Positions 6,989 to 16,645 of a stretch of DNA of 64,000 nucleotides are shown piece by piece. Location of the stretch: assembly GCF_014773365.1 (NCBI RefSeq), contig NZ_JACWUN010000012.1, positions 1-64,000 on the forward strand, given 5' to 3'. A program made the translations under genes and the position numbers. The notes under the pieces were generated by a model. That model did not search any database. It was given only the letters and a program-made list of their open reading frames with translations, and was not told the DNA's origin. Source of the stretch: Pelovirga terrestris (lineage in GTDB: Bacteria > Desulfobacterota > Desulfuromonadia > Desulfuromonadales > Geopsychrobacteraceae). The stretch's first letter is position 1, and every line of letters starts with the position of its first letter.

Positions 6989-7090
6989 ACCTGATTCAAA
7001 GGCATGTTGCCGCGATGAACATCTATGAACATCTATGACAAACTGAGGGTAAAACCTTTACTGCTGGAATCTCTGGTTGTGATTGAATTT
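6989..7090 (+). repeat. Island repeat, copy 4
   Basis: A full copy with two TGAACATCTA decamers, almost identical to copy 5 at 7257-7357. Direct recombination between the two is possible. Confidence 0.8.
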
Positions 7091-7141
7091 ATCAGACCTT
7101 GATAGATGTGGCGTGGAAGGTTTTACTTAACCCAACCATTT

Positions 7142-7230
7142 CGCCTCTCTTAGTGCTCTTGGTGCCTTGGTGGCAATGGATTGATTGTGATCTTGAATCA
7201 GCCACCAAGGCACTAAGTACACCAAGAAAA
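7142..7230. repeat. CCACCAAG repeat, inverted pair 4
   Basis: A reverse copy at 7142-7174 and a forward copy at 7201-7230, separated by TGGATTGATTGTGATC-like spacer sequence. It lies between two nearly identical island repeats. Confidence 0.78.
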
Positions 7231-7256
7231 ACAAAGGCTTGGGGTAAAAACAAAAA

Positions 7257-7357
7257 CCTGATTCAAAGGCATGTTGCCGCGATGAACATCTATGAACATC
7301 TATGACAAACTGAGGGTAAAACCTTTACTGCTGGAATCTCTGGTTGTGATTGAATTT
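7257..7357 (+). repeat. Island repeat, copy 5
   Basis: A full copy that leads directly into ATCAGACCTTGATAGATGTT, the flank shared by the coiled-coil gene cassettes. This shows that the repeat and the cassette travel or duplicate as one unit. Confidence 0.8.
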
Positions 7358-7433
7358 ATCAGACCTTGATAGATGTTGATTGCGGCAAAAAATGGTTTTT
7401 CTCTGCGTTTCAGCGTTAATCGATGGAATTTTG

Positions 7434-7712
7434 TCAGGTTTCGCGGACGCGATAGATCGTGTGGGCTTCGGTGTCAGCGCGGTGAGCGCTTAGATCCGCG
7501 GCAACGGCGTCGATTTTTTCGCTAAGCCGGCTCTCGACATTGTCAATTTTTACGCCCAGGGCATCAATCCGCACATTGCACAGGGCAATGTCTTCTTTGA
7601 GTTCAGCCCTGAAGGTATCGATCTTGCGGTCGAGGGTATTGTAGCCTTCAATCACCAGATCAAACTTACTGTCGATCGATTCCAGTATTACTTCCAGGTG
7701 TTCTTTTTCCAT
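7434..7712 (-). CDS. Small coiled-coil protein, paralogue 3 of 3
   Basis: A 92-residue helical protein with the same start (MEKEHLE) and the same tail (AADLSAHRADTEAH then IYRVRE) as the copies at 4456 and 5486, but a diverged middle (FRAELKEDIALCNVRID). The start at 7712 follows GGTGGGG. The conservation of both ends together with a variable centre suggests that the ends are functionally constrained, for instance as partner-binding segments. No known function. Confidence 0.6.
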   Translation of the reverse strand: MEKEHLEVILESIDSKFDLVIEGYNTLDRKIDTFRAELKEDIALCNVRIDALGVKIDNVESRLSEKIDAVAADLSAHRADTEAHTIYRVRET

Positions 7713-7826
7713 GCGGTGCCCCACCTTAGTTCAGGTTGTGAGAAGGTGATTTTAATCAAAGGAGCAATATCTGCCAACCGGAAAAACTTATGAGAGGCTT
7801 AACGCAGAGAGCGAAAGATTTAACCA

Positions 7827-8186
7827 CTAATCTGAATTCGTTTTATGCTGCTCCAGCAGAACTGCAACGGCATGTGCCAGTGGTGCGAGATCCTGATGGA
7901 TGGTTTCCCAGACAATGTCGAGGTCGACACCAAAATATTCGTGAATCAGCTTATTGCGCATGGCGCTCATTTCGCTCCATGGAATATCTGGATGTTGCTG
8001 ACGGATCTCTTGAGGAATTTTTCGGGTTGCTTCACCGATAATTTCGAGACTACGAATGACAGCATGGCTGGTTTTTCGGTCATTGACAAAGTTGTCATAG
8101 GGCAATTCGCTAACGAATTCGAGAATATCGCTGATGGCAAGGGCAATGTCTTCGAGGTAGTCGCGGATATCACGCGTGGCGCACAT
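7827..8186 (-). CDS. hepT: HepT-like HEPN ribonuclease toxin
   Basis: The 119-residue helical protein of the HEPN (DUF86) family has the RNKLIHEY motif at residues 77-84. This fits the RX4HXY signature, in which R and H form the RNase site and the tyrosine is the residue that MntA modifies with AMP in characterised HepT-MntA pairs. It overlaps the end of the upstream nucleotidyltransferase gene by 17 bases, so the two are co-translated. It is the third toxin-antitoxin pair of the island. Confidence 0.88.
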   Translation of the reverse strand: MCATRDIRDYLEDIALAISDILEFVSELPYDNFVNDRKTSHAVIRSLEIIGEATRKIPQEIRQQHPDIPWSEMSAMRNKLIHEYFGVDLDIVWETIHQDLAPLAHAVAVLLEQHKTNSD

Positions 8187-8487
8187 GGCGGGTTTCTTTC
8201 AATATCTGTTTGCCGATGTGGGGTTTGAGGGCTTTACGGGTAACCAGGTCGACTTTGCGGCCAAGAAGTTCTTCCAGCCGTTGTTCAAGCCGCAGAAAAG
8301 CGACAAATCCAATGGGTTTGGTAAATTCAACGAGAATATCGACATCACTGTCAGGGCGCTGGTCACCCCGAGCGAACGATCCAAACAGAGCCAGGCCGGC
8401 AACCGCATGTTGCTGTTGTAGTTCCGGCAAATGCTGGTGGAGGAGATCAGTAATATCTTCGCAGGTTTTGGTCTCTTTTATGTTCAT
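8170..8487 (-). CDS. mntA: MntA-like nucleotidyltransferase antitoxin
   Basis: The 105-residue minimal nucleotidyltransferase has the GSFARG loop (residues 36-41) and the metal-binding SDVD (47-50), the catalytic pattern of the MNT family. In HepT-MntA systems it adds AMP units to the HEPN toxin and thereby silences it. It is the first gene of the pair and overlaps hepT. The motif is intact, so it is probably active. Confidence 0.88.
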   Translation of the reverse strand: MNIKETKTCEDITDLLHQHLPELQQQHAVAGLALFGSFARGDQRPDSDVDILVEFTKPIGFVAFLRLEQRLEELLGRKVDLVTRKALKPHIGKQILKETRHVRHA

Positions 8488-8632
8488 TTTATATTTATAA
8501 CATGGGGTAGCCTATGCCGTCAGCAGGTAAATGAGAGAGTCAAAAAATCCAAAGGGGTTTTGTCTCCGTCTCTCCCTCTCCTGCGTCTCTCTGTTAGAGC
8601 ATTTGACTGCGCCCCTCCGTTAGGTTTTTTTT

Positions 8633-9037
8633 TCAGTGCCCACACTGGCAGATTTCGGTCAGCACACCGCCGGTGACTTTCGGGTGCAAAAAGGCGATGA
8701 GGCTGTTGTGGGCGCCTTTTCTTGGGGCTTCGTCGATGAGGCGGACGCCGTCGGCTTTCAGGCGTTGCAGGGTGGCGATAATATCATCAACCTCGTAGGC
8801 CATGTGGTGGATCCCTTCGCCGTTTTTGGTGAGAAATTTTGCGACGGGGGAATCGTCAGCGGTGGCTTCAAGCAGCTCGATGCGGCTTTCCCCGACGAGG
8901 AAAAAAGCGACCTTGACCTTCTGCTCCTCGACGACCTCGGTGCCTTCAAAGGTCATGCCGAGCTGATCACGGTAGAAGGGGATGGAGGTGTCGAGACTGT
9001 TGACGGCGATACCGATGTGGTTGATTTTGGTTAACAT
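8633..9037 (-). CDS. mce: Methylmalonyl-CoA epimerase
   Basis: The 134-residue product of the vicinal-oxygen-chelate fold matches methylmalonyl-CoA epimerase throughout: KINHIGIAV at the start, the EGIHHMAYEV metal-binding block in the middle and a terminal GVLTEICQC. It interconverts the R and S forms of methylmalonyl-CoA, linking propionyl-CoA carboxylation to the mutase encoded at 10916-13066. The start at 9037 follows AAGGAG. It is the last gene of the leftward methylmalonyl-CoA cluster. Confidence 0.93.
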   Translation of the reverse strand: MLTKINHIGIAVNSLDTSIPFYRDQLGMTFEGTEVVEEQKVKVAFFLVGESRIELLEATADDSPVAKFLTKNGEGIHHMAYEVDDIIATLQRLKADGVRLIDEAPRKGAHNSLIAFLHPKVTGGVLTEICQCGH

Positions 9038-9059
9038 AAAAGCTCCTTAAACTTTGATA

Positions 9060-9088
9060 GCCACCAAGGCTCCAAGGGCACCAAGATA
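9060..9088 (+). repeat. CCACCAAG repeat, forward copy
   Basis: A forward copy (GCCACCAAGGCTCCAAGG type) lies directly upstream of the mce start and downstream of the GxxExxY gene. Confidence 0.75.
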
Positions 9089-9104
9089 AGCAGGACATGG
9101 ATTT

Positions 9105-9479
9105 TTAAAGCGAAAATCTTTGTATGCCGGACTTAAAAAGCAAGGTGTTGAAATTGATTAAATACCCCAATTTGATCTCTGTCATTTTCATGTAGCTGAG
9201 TATTTGGGCCTGCCAGATCGGATTGAATTTCTCAACAGCCTTAATCTCAATGATGACGCAGTTATCTACAAGGAGGTCAATTCGAAAACCCTCATCAAAT
9301 GTCAGGTTTCGATACTTCACTGGAATCGCTTTCTGTCGTAAAACCTGATGGCCTCGTGATTCAAGTTCATAGCTCAGGCAGGTTTCATAGATTTTTTCCA
9401 GCAAACCTGGGCCAAGATCTTGTCGTACTTTAAAGGCAGCATCGACGATAGCTTTGCCGATTTGATCAGTGCTCTGCAT
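9105..9479 (-). CDS. GxxExxY family protein
   Basis: The 124-residue product has the name-giving GLLEKIYE motif near residue 30 and the later strand IDLLVDNCVIIEIKA, which resembles a PD-(D/E)XK nuclease core (D, then E-x-K). The start at 9479 is preferred because the upstream 29 codons derive from the CCACCAAG repeat and the G tract. The biological role of the family is not established. It interrupts the methylmalonyl-CoA cluster between mce and meaB, with repeat copies on both sides. A run of ten G lies just before the start codon. Confidence 0.85.
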   Translation of the reverse strand: MQSTDQIGKAIVDAAFKVRQDLGPGLLEKIYETCLSYELESRGHQVLRQKAIPVKYRNLTFDEGFRIDLLVDNCVIIEIKAVEKFNPIWQAQILSYMKMTEIKLGYLINFNTLLFKSGIQRFSL

Positions 9480-9481
9480 TG

Positions 9482-9491
9482 CCCCCCCCCC
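9482..9491 (-). repeat. G10 homopolymer at the ribosome-binding site of the GxxExxY gene
   Basis: A run of ten G on the coding strand ends two bases before the ATG at 9479 and occupies the Shine-Dalgarno position. Slippage would change ribosome-binding-site strength or spacing, and would change the frame of any initiation upstream. Confidence 0.7.
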
Positions 9492-9532
9492 ATCTATAGT
9501 TTGGATTAAATAATTGCGGTAAAGAACAATTT

Positions 9533-9648
9533 GCCACCAAGACACCAAGGTCACCAAGAAAAGCAACAGGTTAAATTGTTAGAGGCAAAAGCTTTTGATT
9601 TTAAGCATAATTATTGTCTCTCTTGGAGTTCTTGGTGTCTTGGCGGCT
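9533..9648. repeat. CCACCAAG repeat, inverted pair 5
   Basis: A forward copy at 9533-9560 and a reverse copy at 9617-9648 face each other and fill the gap between the GxxExxY gene and meaB. Confidence 0.78.
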
Positions 9649-9653
9649 ATTTT

Positions 9654-10634
9654 TTAATGTCTTTTAAATGCCTCCAGTAACCGCTGCGCTGCTGCTCCGG
9701 GGGTGGTGGTGCCGGTGCTGACGGCGGTTTGTAGGGGGTCGATTAAGGGGGCGACCTTTTTGTCGGTCATAAACAGGCTTTTCAGTTCATCCATGACCTG
9801 GGCCCACATCCAGTCGCTGGCCTGGAGGCGGCGCTTCTGTTCGAATTCGCCATGCTCGCGCATGGTGTCGACAAACTCGAGAACGGTCTGCCAGGTTTCA
9901 GTGATCCCCTGGTGTTTAAGGGCGCTGCACAGCAGCACCGGGACAATCCAGTTGCGGCTCTTGGGTTTAAGCAGGTGCAGGGCGTTCTGGTACTGCTTGC
10001 GGGCCAGTTCGGCGCGCGGGCGGTTGTCCCCTTCAGCTTTGTTGATGATGATCGCGTCGGCGATTTCCATCACCCCTTTTTTGATCCCCTGGAGTTCATC
10101 ACCGGCGCCGGTAATCTGCAGCAGCAGGAAGAAATCGACCATCGAGGCGACGGTGATTTCCGACTGACCGACGCCGACGGTTTCAACGATGATGACATCA
10201 AAGCCGGCGGCTTCGCACAGGAGCATGGCCTCGCGGGTTTTGCGCGCGACGCCGCCGAGGGTGTCGCCGGCCGGGGAGGGGCGAATAAAGGCATTGTGTT
10301 CGCGGGCGAGCTCTTCCATGCGGGTTTTGTCGCCGAGGATCGAACCACCGGAGAGCTGGGATGAGGGGTCAACAGCCAAAATGGCGACTTTCCGGCCGCG
10401 ACCAATCAGGTTCATTCCCAGGGCTTCGATAAAGGTGCTCTTGCCGACGCCGGGTACCCCGGAGATGCCGACCCGGATGCTGTTGCCGGTATGCGGCAGC
10501 AGTGAGTCAAGCAGCTCAGTGGCCTTGGCCCCATGGTCAGGATTGCGGCTCTCGATCAGGGTAATGGCCTTGGCAAGGGAGCGGATATTGCCGGAACGTA
10601 CGCCGGCGGCGAGGTGAGTGGTATTAGTCGGCAT
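9654..10634 (-). CDS. meaB: MeaB GTPase, methylmalonyl-CoA mutase chaperone
   Basis: A 326-residue G3E GTPase (MeaB/ArgK). It has the P-loop GVPGVGKST, the AVDPSS Walker-B-type region, ETVGVGQSE and the NKAEGDN specificity motif. MeaB proteins guard methylmalonyl-CoA mutase by gating cofactor loading and ejecting damaged cobalamin. The start at 10634 is chosen because the upstream codons are part of the CCACCAAG repeat and AAGG precedes this ATG. The mutase gene is next upstream on the same strand. Confidence 0.94.
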   Translation of the reverse strand: MPTNTTHLAAGVRSGNIRSLAKAITLIESRNPDHGAKATELLDSLLPHTGNSIRVGISGVPGVGKSTFIEALGMNLIGRGRKVAILAVDPSSQLSGGSILGDKTRMEELAREHNAFIRPSPAGDTLGGVARKTREAMLLCEAAGFDVIIVETVGVGQSEITVASMVDFFLLLQITGAGDELQGIKKGVMEIADAIIINKAEGDNRPRAELARKQYQNALHLLKPKSRNWIVPVLLCSALKHQGITETWQTVLEFVDTMREHGEFEQKRRLQASDWMWAQVMDELKSLFMTDKKVAPLIDPLQTAVSTGTTTPGAAAQRLLEAFKRH

Positions 10635-10648
10635 AAAACCTTTTTTTG

Positions 10649-10910
10649 GCCACCAAGACTCCAGGGACACCAAGAAAGTCTGAAATCTTTTTTGTTAAAG
10701 GCTAAAAGGCCTGTTTAAGCTAAGATTTTGGTTATGTTTTTCTTTGAGCACCTGGTGTCTGGTGCAGTTTTCTGGTTGTAATTGATTTATTTGAGCCACC
10801 AAGACTCCAGGGACACCAAGAAAGTCTGAATACTTTATGATTAAAGGCACAAAGCTTTAAGCCCAGATTTTTTCTTTGTCCCTCTTGGAGTTCTTGGAGC
10901 CTTGGTGGCT
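10649..10910. repeat. CCACCAAG repeats between mutase and meaB genes
   Basis: Forward copies at 10649-10678 and 10795-10823, a reverse copy at 10880-10910 and a degenerate reverse copy near 10740-10765 occupy almost all of the 281-base gap between the two genes. Confidence 0.78.
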
Positions 10911-10915
10911 AATTG

Positions 10916-13066
10916 TTATTTCCCTTCAATCGCATCCAGGGTTTGCATCCCGGATAAGGTAATCGGGGTGCCGGGGCCGAAGATTTTGGCGGCGCCGGCG
11001 GCGTACAGGGCGTCGTAGTCCTGGCGCGGGATGACGCCGCCGCAGACGATGGTGATATCATCGGCGCCGAGTTTTTTCAGCTCAGCGGCCAGTTGCGGCA
11101 CCAGGGTCTTGTGGCCGGCGGCGAGGCTGGAGACGCCGACGACATGGACGTCGTTTTCCACTGCCATCTTGGCAGCTTCGTCCGGGGTCTGGAACAGAGG
11201 GCCGACATCGACATCAAAACCGGCATCGGCGTAGGCGGTGGCCACCACCTTGGCACCCCGGTCGTGGCCGTCCTGCCCCATCTTGGCGATGAGGATGCGC
11301 GGCCGCCGTCCTTCTTTGGCGGCAAAGTCGTCGACCCGTTTTTTCAATGCGGCAAAATCACTGTCTTCACTCACAATCGATCCATAGGCTCCGGAAACTA
11401 GTCTGATTTCGGCCCGGTGGCGGCCATAGACCTTTTCCATGGCATCCGAGATTTCCCCGACACTGGCACGCAGGCGGGCAGCGTTGACGCAGAGCTCGAG
11501 CAGGTTACCGGTTTTATTTTCCGCTGCCGCGGTGATGGCGTCAAGGGCGCTTTGGCAGGCGGCTTCGTCGCGTTCGGCGCGCATCTTGTTGAGGCGGGCG
11601 ATCTGGCTGTCGCGCACCGCCGCGTTATCGACATCGAGGGTATCGATGGGGTCTTCCTTGGCGAGTTTGTACTTGTTGACCCCGACGATGACGTCGCGGC
11701 CGCTGTCAATAGCGGCCTGCTTTTTGGCGGCCGATTCTTCGATGCGCAGTTTCGGCATGCCGGTTTCAATCGCTTTGGTCATGCCGCCAAGTTCTTCAAC
11801 TTCATTGATAATGGTGCGCGCTTCTTCGATCAGGGCGTTAGTCAGGGACTCCACATAGTAGGAGCCGCCCAGGGGGTCGACAACATTGCAGATGCCGGTC
11901 TCTTCCTGGATCACCAGCTGGGTGTTGCGGGCGATGCGCGCGCTGTGGTCGGTCGGCAGGGCGATGGCTTCGTCCAGGGCGTTGGTGTGCAGGGACTGGG
12001 TGCCGCCTAAGACTGCTGCCATGGCTTCGATGGTGGTGCGCACCACGTTGTTGTAGGGGTCCTGCTCGGTCAGGCTCCAGCCGCTGGTCTGACAGTGGGT
12101 GCGCAGCATCGAGGATTTGGGGTTTTTGGGATGGAATTGCGCCATCAGCTCGGCCCACAAGAAGCGCGCCGCCCGCAGTTTTGAGGCTTCCATGAAGAAG
12201 TTCATACCGATGGCAAAGAAGAATGACAGGCGCGGAGCAAAGGCGTCAATATCAAGCCCTTTGGCAATGGCAGTGCGCACGTACTCGAGACCGTCGGCGA
12301 GGGTAAAGGCCAGCTCGAGGGCGTTGTTGGCCCCGGCTTCCTGGATGTGATAGCCGGAAATGGAGATGGAGTTGAACTTGGGCATGTACTTGCTGGTGTA
12401 CTCGATGATGTCACCGATGATGCGCATGGAGGGTTCGGGCGGATAGATATAGGTGTTGCGCACCATGAACTCTTTAAGGATATCGTTCTGAATGGTGCCG
12501 GCCAGCTGCTGCGGGGTGACCCCCTGCTCCTCGGCGGCGATGATGTAGTTGGCCATGATCGGCAGCACCGCACCGTTCATGGTCATGGAGACCGATACCT
12601 TGTCCAGCGGGATGTCGCCGAACAGGATCTTCATGTCCTCGACCGAGTCGATGGCGACCCCGGCCTTGCCGACATCACCGACAACGCGCGGATGGTCGGA
12701 GTCGTAGCCGCGGTGGGTGGCCAGGTCAAAAGCGACCGACAGCCCCTGCTGGCCGGCGGCGAGATTGCGCTTGTAGAAGGCGTTGGACTCCTCCGCGGTG
12801 GAAAAACCGGCGTACTGGCGCACCGTCCAGGGCCGCCCGGCATACATGGTTGCCATCGGTCCGCGGATGAAGGGAGCAAGACCGGGCAGGGTATCGGTGT
12901 GGGGAAGATTGGCGGTGTCAGCGGCAGTATACAGAGGCTTGACGTCGATACCTTCCGGTGTCTGCCAGGTCAGGGCGGAAAGGTTGTCGGCTTTGAGCTC
13001 TTTTTTTGCCTGAGCTTCCCAGTCCGCAACCGTCTTCTTTTCACAATGGCTCATGGTTTTGGGCAT
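10916..13066 (-). CDS. scpA: Methylmalonyl-CoA mutase, single-chain
   Basis: The 716-residue adenosylcobalamin enzyme interconverts methylmalonyl-CoA and succinyl-CoA. The N-terminal barrel has the substrate-binding [16 protein letters not shown]-like block near residue 75. The C-terminal cobalamin domain has the DGHDRG motif near residue 599, whose histidine replaces the dimethylbenzimidazole ligand. The length is that of the catalytic chain of two-subunit enzymes or of a homodimeric form; no small subunit gene is visible. The start at 13066 is preceded by AAGGAAGG; a second ATG four codons later is possible. With meaB and mce downstream it forms the propionate/succinate interconversion set. 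Confidence 0.95.
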   Translation of the reverse strand: MPKTMSHCEKKTVADWEAQAKKELKADNLSALTWQTPEGIDVKPLYTAADTANLPHTDTLPGLAPFIRGPMATMYAGRPWTVRQYAGFSTAEESNAFYKRNLAAGQQGLSVAFDLATHRGYDSDHPRVVGDVGKAGVAIDSVEDMKILFGDIPLDKVSVSMTMNGAVLPIMANYIIAAEEQGVTPQQLAGTIQNDILKEFMVRNTYIYPPEPSMRIIGDIIEYTSKYMPKFNSISISGYHIQEAGANNALELAFTLADGLEYVRTAIAKGLDIDAFAPRLSFFFAIGMNFFMEASKLRAARFLWAELMAQFHPKNPKSSMLRTHCQTSGWSLTEQDPYNNVVRTTIEAMAAVLGGTQSLHTNALDEAIALPTDHSARIARNTQLVIQEETGICNVVDPLGGSYYVESLTNALIEEARTIINEVEELGGMTKAIETGMPKLRIEESAAKKQAAIDSGRDVIVGVNKYKLAKEDPIDTLDVDNAAVRDSQIARLNKMRAERDEAACQSALDAITAAAENKTGNLLELCVNAARLRASVGEISDAMEKVYGRHRAEIRLVSGAYGSIVSEDSDFAALKKRVDDFAAKEGRRPRILIAKMGQDGHDRGAKVVATAYADAGFDVDVGPLFQTPDEAAKMAVENDVHVVGVSSLAAGHKTLVPQLAAELKKLGADDITIVCGGVIPRQDYDALYAAGAAKIFGPGTPITLSGMQTLDAIEGK

Positions 13067-13107
13067 CCTTCCTTAAAAATGGAATGTTCTGGGCACAATC
13101 TTTTTTA

Positions 13108-13226
13108 GCCACCAAGGCTCCAAGACCACCAAGAGAAACAAAAAGACTGATTTGTTAAAGGCAAGAACTTTTGTTTTTAATCCTATTTTCTTTGATCTTC
13201 TTGGAGCTCTTGGTGTCTTGGTGGCT
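13108..13226. repeat. CCACCAAG repeat, inverted pair around the mutase-regulator gap
   Basis: A forward copy at 13108-13136 and a reverse copy at 13197-13226 fill the gap between the XRE-cupin gene and the mutase gene. Confidence 0.78.
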
Positions 13227-13232
13227 ATTTTT

Positions 13233-13793
13233 TTAACGGGTCACCACCGCAAGAACCTGAACGGTCTCGCCATCCTTGGCGAGCAGTCGGTGTTTGACGG
13301 TGGAATCGAAATAAACGGCATCCCCTTCTTCAAGGGAAAAACGCTCGTCATTGAGAATAATCTCGGCATTGCCCTTTAAAATCAGCAAAAACTCCTCCCC
13401 CTCGTGATTATAGAGGGTCTCCTCCTGGGCGCGCTCGGTGACGGTGAGGACAAAGGGCTCCATCTTTTTGTTGCGCTTGCGGTAGGAGAGGGTCTCGTAG
13501 GTGTAGCCGTGACTGGTGCCGTCCTTGGAGATAACGCGACTGACAATGCGTCGCTCGCCGCGGCGGACAATCTCGTAGCGGTTAGTCTCTTCCCCTTCCT
13601 CAAAGAAATGACTCATCTTGATATCGAAAAAACGGGCGATTTTCGACAGGGTGGCGATGGGAGGGGAAACATTGTTGTTTTCGATCTGGGAAATCAGTGC
13701 CGGTGAAAACCCGGTTTCAGTGGCGACATCCTGCAGGGTCAGCTTGCGCTGCTTGCGCAGGGTTTTGATTTTCTGGCCGATGTTGAAGTCCAT
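13233..13793 (-). CDS. XRE-family transcriptional regulator with cupin sensor domain
   Basis: The 186-residue product has an N-terminal Cro/C1-type helix-turn-helix (residues 5-60; LTLQDVATETGFSPALISQIE) and a C-terminal cupin (about 105-184; HEGEEFLLILKG and an EEGDAVYFDSTVKHR block). Such proteins bind a small ligand in the cupin and regulate nearby metabolic genes. Its position directly upstream of the methylmalonyl-CoA mutase gene on the same strand suggests control of that cluster; this is inference. The ATG at 13793 fits the family N-terminus. Confidence 0.85.
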   Translation of the reverse strand: MDFNIGQKIKTLRKQRKLTLQDVATETGFSPALISQIENNNVSPPIATLSKIARFFDIKMSHFFEEGEETNRYEIVRRGERRIVSRVISKDGTSHGYTYETLSYRKRNKKMEPFVLTVTERAQEETLYNHEGEEFLLILKGNAEIILNDERFSLEEGDAVYFDSTVKHRLLAKDGETVQVLAVVTR

Positions 13794-14076
13794 GGGTTTC
13801 CTTGCAGTTGCGGCAATATAAAGCTGTTTTGTTCCCGTTTCCTATAGCGAACATGGTCAAAAATGTCAACCGGAATAACTTTATTCACAGTAAAAACAAT
13901 GAAAGAATTATGCCCCTCCTGAAACGCCGAACCTGCCGATTGTACCGGCGATGTTCTCGATCTTTTGGGGGTGCTGTCAGGGGTTGAGGGGAATATTGTC
14001 GAACGGGTTTGATTTAAGTCTGCCTTAAATATAGGCCCGTTGCCAATTGCTCCGGCAGCCCCTTGTGTTTTTTTGC

Positions 14077-14104
14077 TTGACAATCGTGGAACAGGGATTA
14101 TTAT
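14077..14104 (+). promoter_or_regulatory. Sigma70-type promoter of groESL
   Basis: TTGACA at 14077-14082, a 16-base spacer and TATTAT at 14099-14104. The predicted start falls at the edge of the CIRCE element. The rest of the gap 13794-14250 shows no gene. Confidence 0.7.
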
Positions 14105-14113
14105 TACCCGTTG

Positions 14114-14140
14114 TTAGCACTCGATTGGGTTGAGTGCTAA
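14114..14140 (+). promoter_or_regulatory. CIRCE operator
   Basis: A perfect TTAGCACTC-N9-GAGTGCTAA lies just downstream of the promoter. This is the binding site of the heat-shock repressor HrcA and implies that groESL is derepressed by heat or misfolded protein. Confidence 0.97.
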
Positions 14141-14250
14141 CAAGAGGAAAGGAAGGGTCGGACGCAACATCATGCCCGATTCCGGCTTTGTTGACAACTG
14201 TTGCGGATAAAATTTTCCGCGGATTGAAGCTTGAAAGGAGAACACAACGT

Positions 14251-14541
14251 ATGAACATCAGACCAATGCAGGATCGTATCATCGTCGAGCGTGTCGAAGA
14301 AGAAACCAAAACAGCCGGGGGCATCATCATCCCTGACACGGTTTCCAAAGAAAAACCCCAGGAAGGTAAAGTTGTAGCTGCCGGTAAGGGGAAAGTGACC
14401 CCCGAAGGCAAGGTGCTGCCCCTCGATGTTAAAGTCGGTGACCGGGTGCTGTTCGGCAAGTATGCCGGTAGCGAAATCAAGGTTGACGGCAAGGAATATC
14501 TGATTATGCGTGAGGACGACATCCTAGGCGTTCTTGGTTGA
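14251..14541 (+). CDS. groES: Co-chaperonin GroES
   Basis: The 96-residue Hsp10 begins [10 protein letters not shown], has the mobile-loop region [15 protein letters not shown] and ends in [15 protein letters not shown], as usual. It caps the GroEL barrel during ATP-driven protein folding. The ATG at 14251 follows AAAGGAG. It is the first gene of the groESL operon, with groEL 82 bases downstream and CIRCE upstream. Confidence 0.97.
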   Translation: MNIRPMQDRIIVERVEEETKTAGGIIIPDTVSKEKPQEGKVVAAGKGKVTPEGKVLPLDVKVGDRVLFGKYAGSEIKVDGKEYLIMREDDILGVLG

Positions 14542-14617
14542 TTTAACGCTTCGTGGCAAAGATGATTGACGATCAGCAATCAATACAACTAAATAACTAA
14601 TCAAATGGAGGATATAA

Positions 14618-16273
<1,656 letters not shown>

Positions 16274-16305
16274 GCCCAAAAGCCTCACCTGACGTTAAGC
16301 AAAAA

Positions 16306-16352
16306 CACCAAAGCCCCCGTCGAGAACGAACCCTCGGCGGGGGCTTTGTGTT
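16306..16352 (+). terminator. Terminator of groESL
   Basis: A 15-bp stem with one mismatch (310-324 against 333-347 in the 16 kb block; GCCCCCG against CGGGGGC core) with an 8-base loop, followed by TTTGTGTTG. Confidence 0.75.
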
Positions 16353-16377
16353 GTCACTGATTATCTAAAAACTTTTA

Positions 16378-16613
16378 GCCACCAAGGCTCCAAGGACACC
16401 AAGAGAAGCAAAAGCTGGTTTTTGGTTAAATCAATAAACTGATTTGTTTGGTTTATCTTGGAGACCTTGGTGGCTTGGTGGCTATTTTCTGGTCATGATT
16501 TTTTTGCCACCAAGACTCCAAGTGAAGCAGGCTGACTAAATTGTTGTGGGCTAAAAATTTTGATTTTAAACAACAATTTTTTCTCTTCTTGGTGCTCTTT
16601 GTGTCTTGGTGGC
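16378..16613. repeat. CCACCAAG repeats, two inverted pairs
   Basis: A forward copy at 16378-16406, a reverse copy at 16456-16482, a truncated forward copy at 16505-16528 and a reverse copy at 16583-16613. They fill the gap between groEL and the convergent PP-loop gene. These are the last copies of this family in the window. Confidence 0.78.
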
Positions 16614-16645
16614 CAACAGATTATGTATGCTTTGATGTGAGATTT

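Noticed and set aside
4316-7230. CRISPR array
   Set aside because: The repeats are of unequal spacing, occur in both orientations and lack unique spacers of constant length. No cas genes are present.
9480-9566. Extended N-terminus of the GxxExxY protein
   Set aside because: The 29 extra codons come from the CCACCAAG repeat and the G tract. The internal ATG gives the normal family length.
10635-10673. Extended N-terminus of MeaB
   Set aside because: The first 13 codons are repeat sequence; the family starts at the ATG at 10634.
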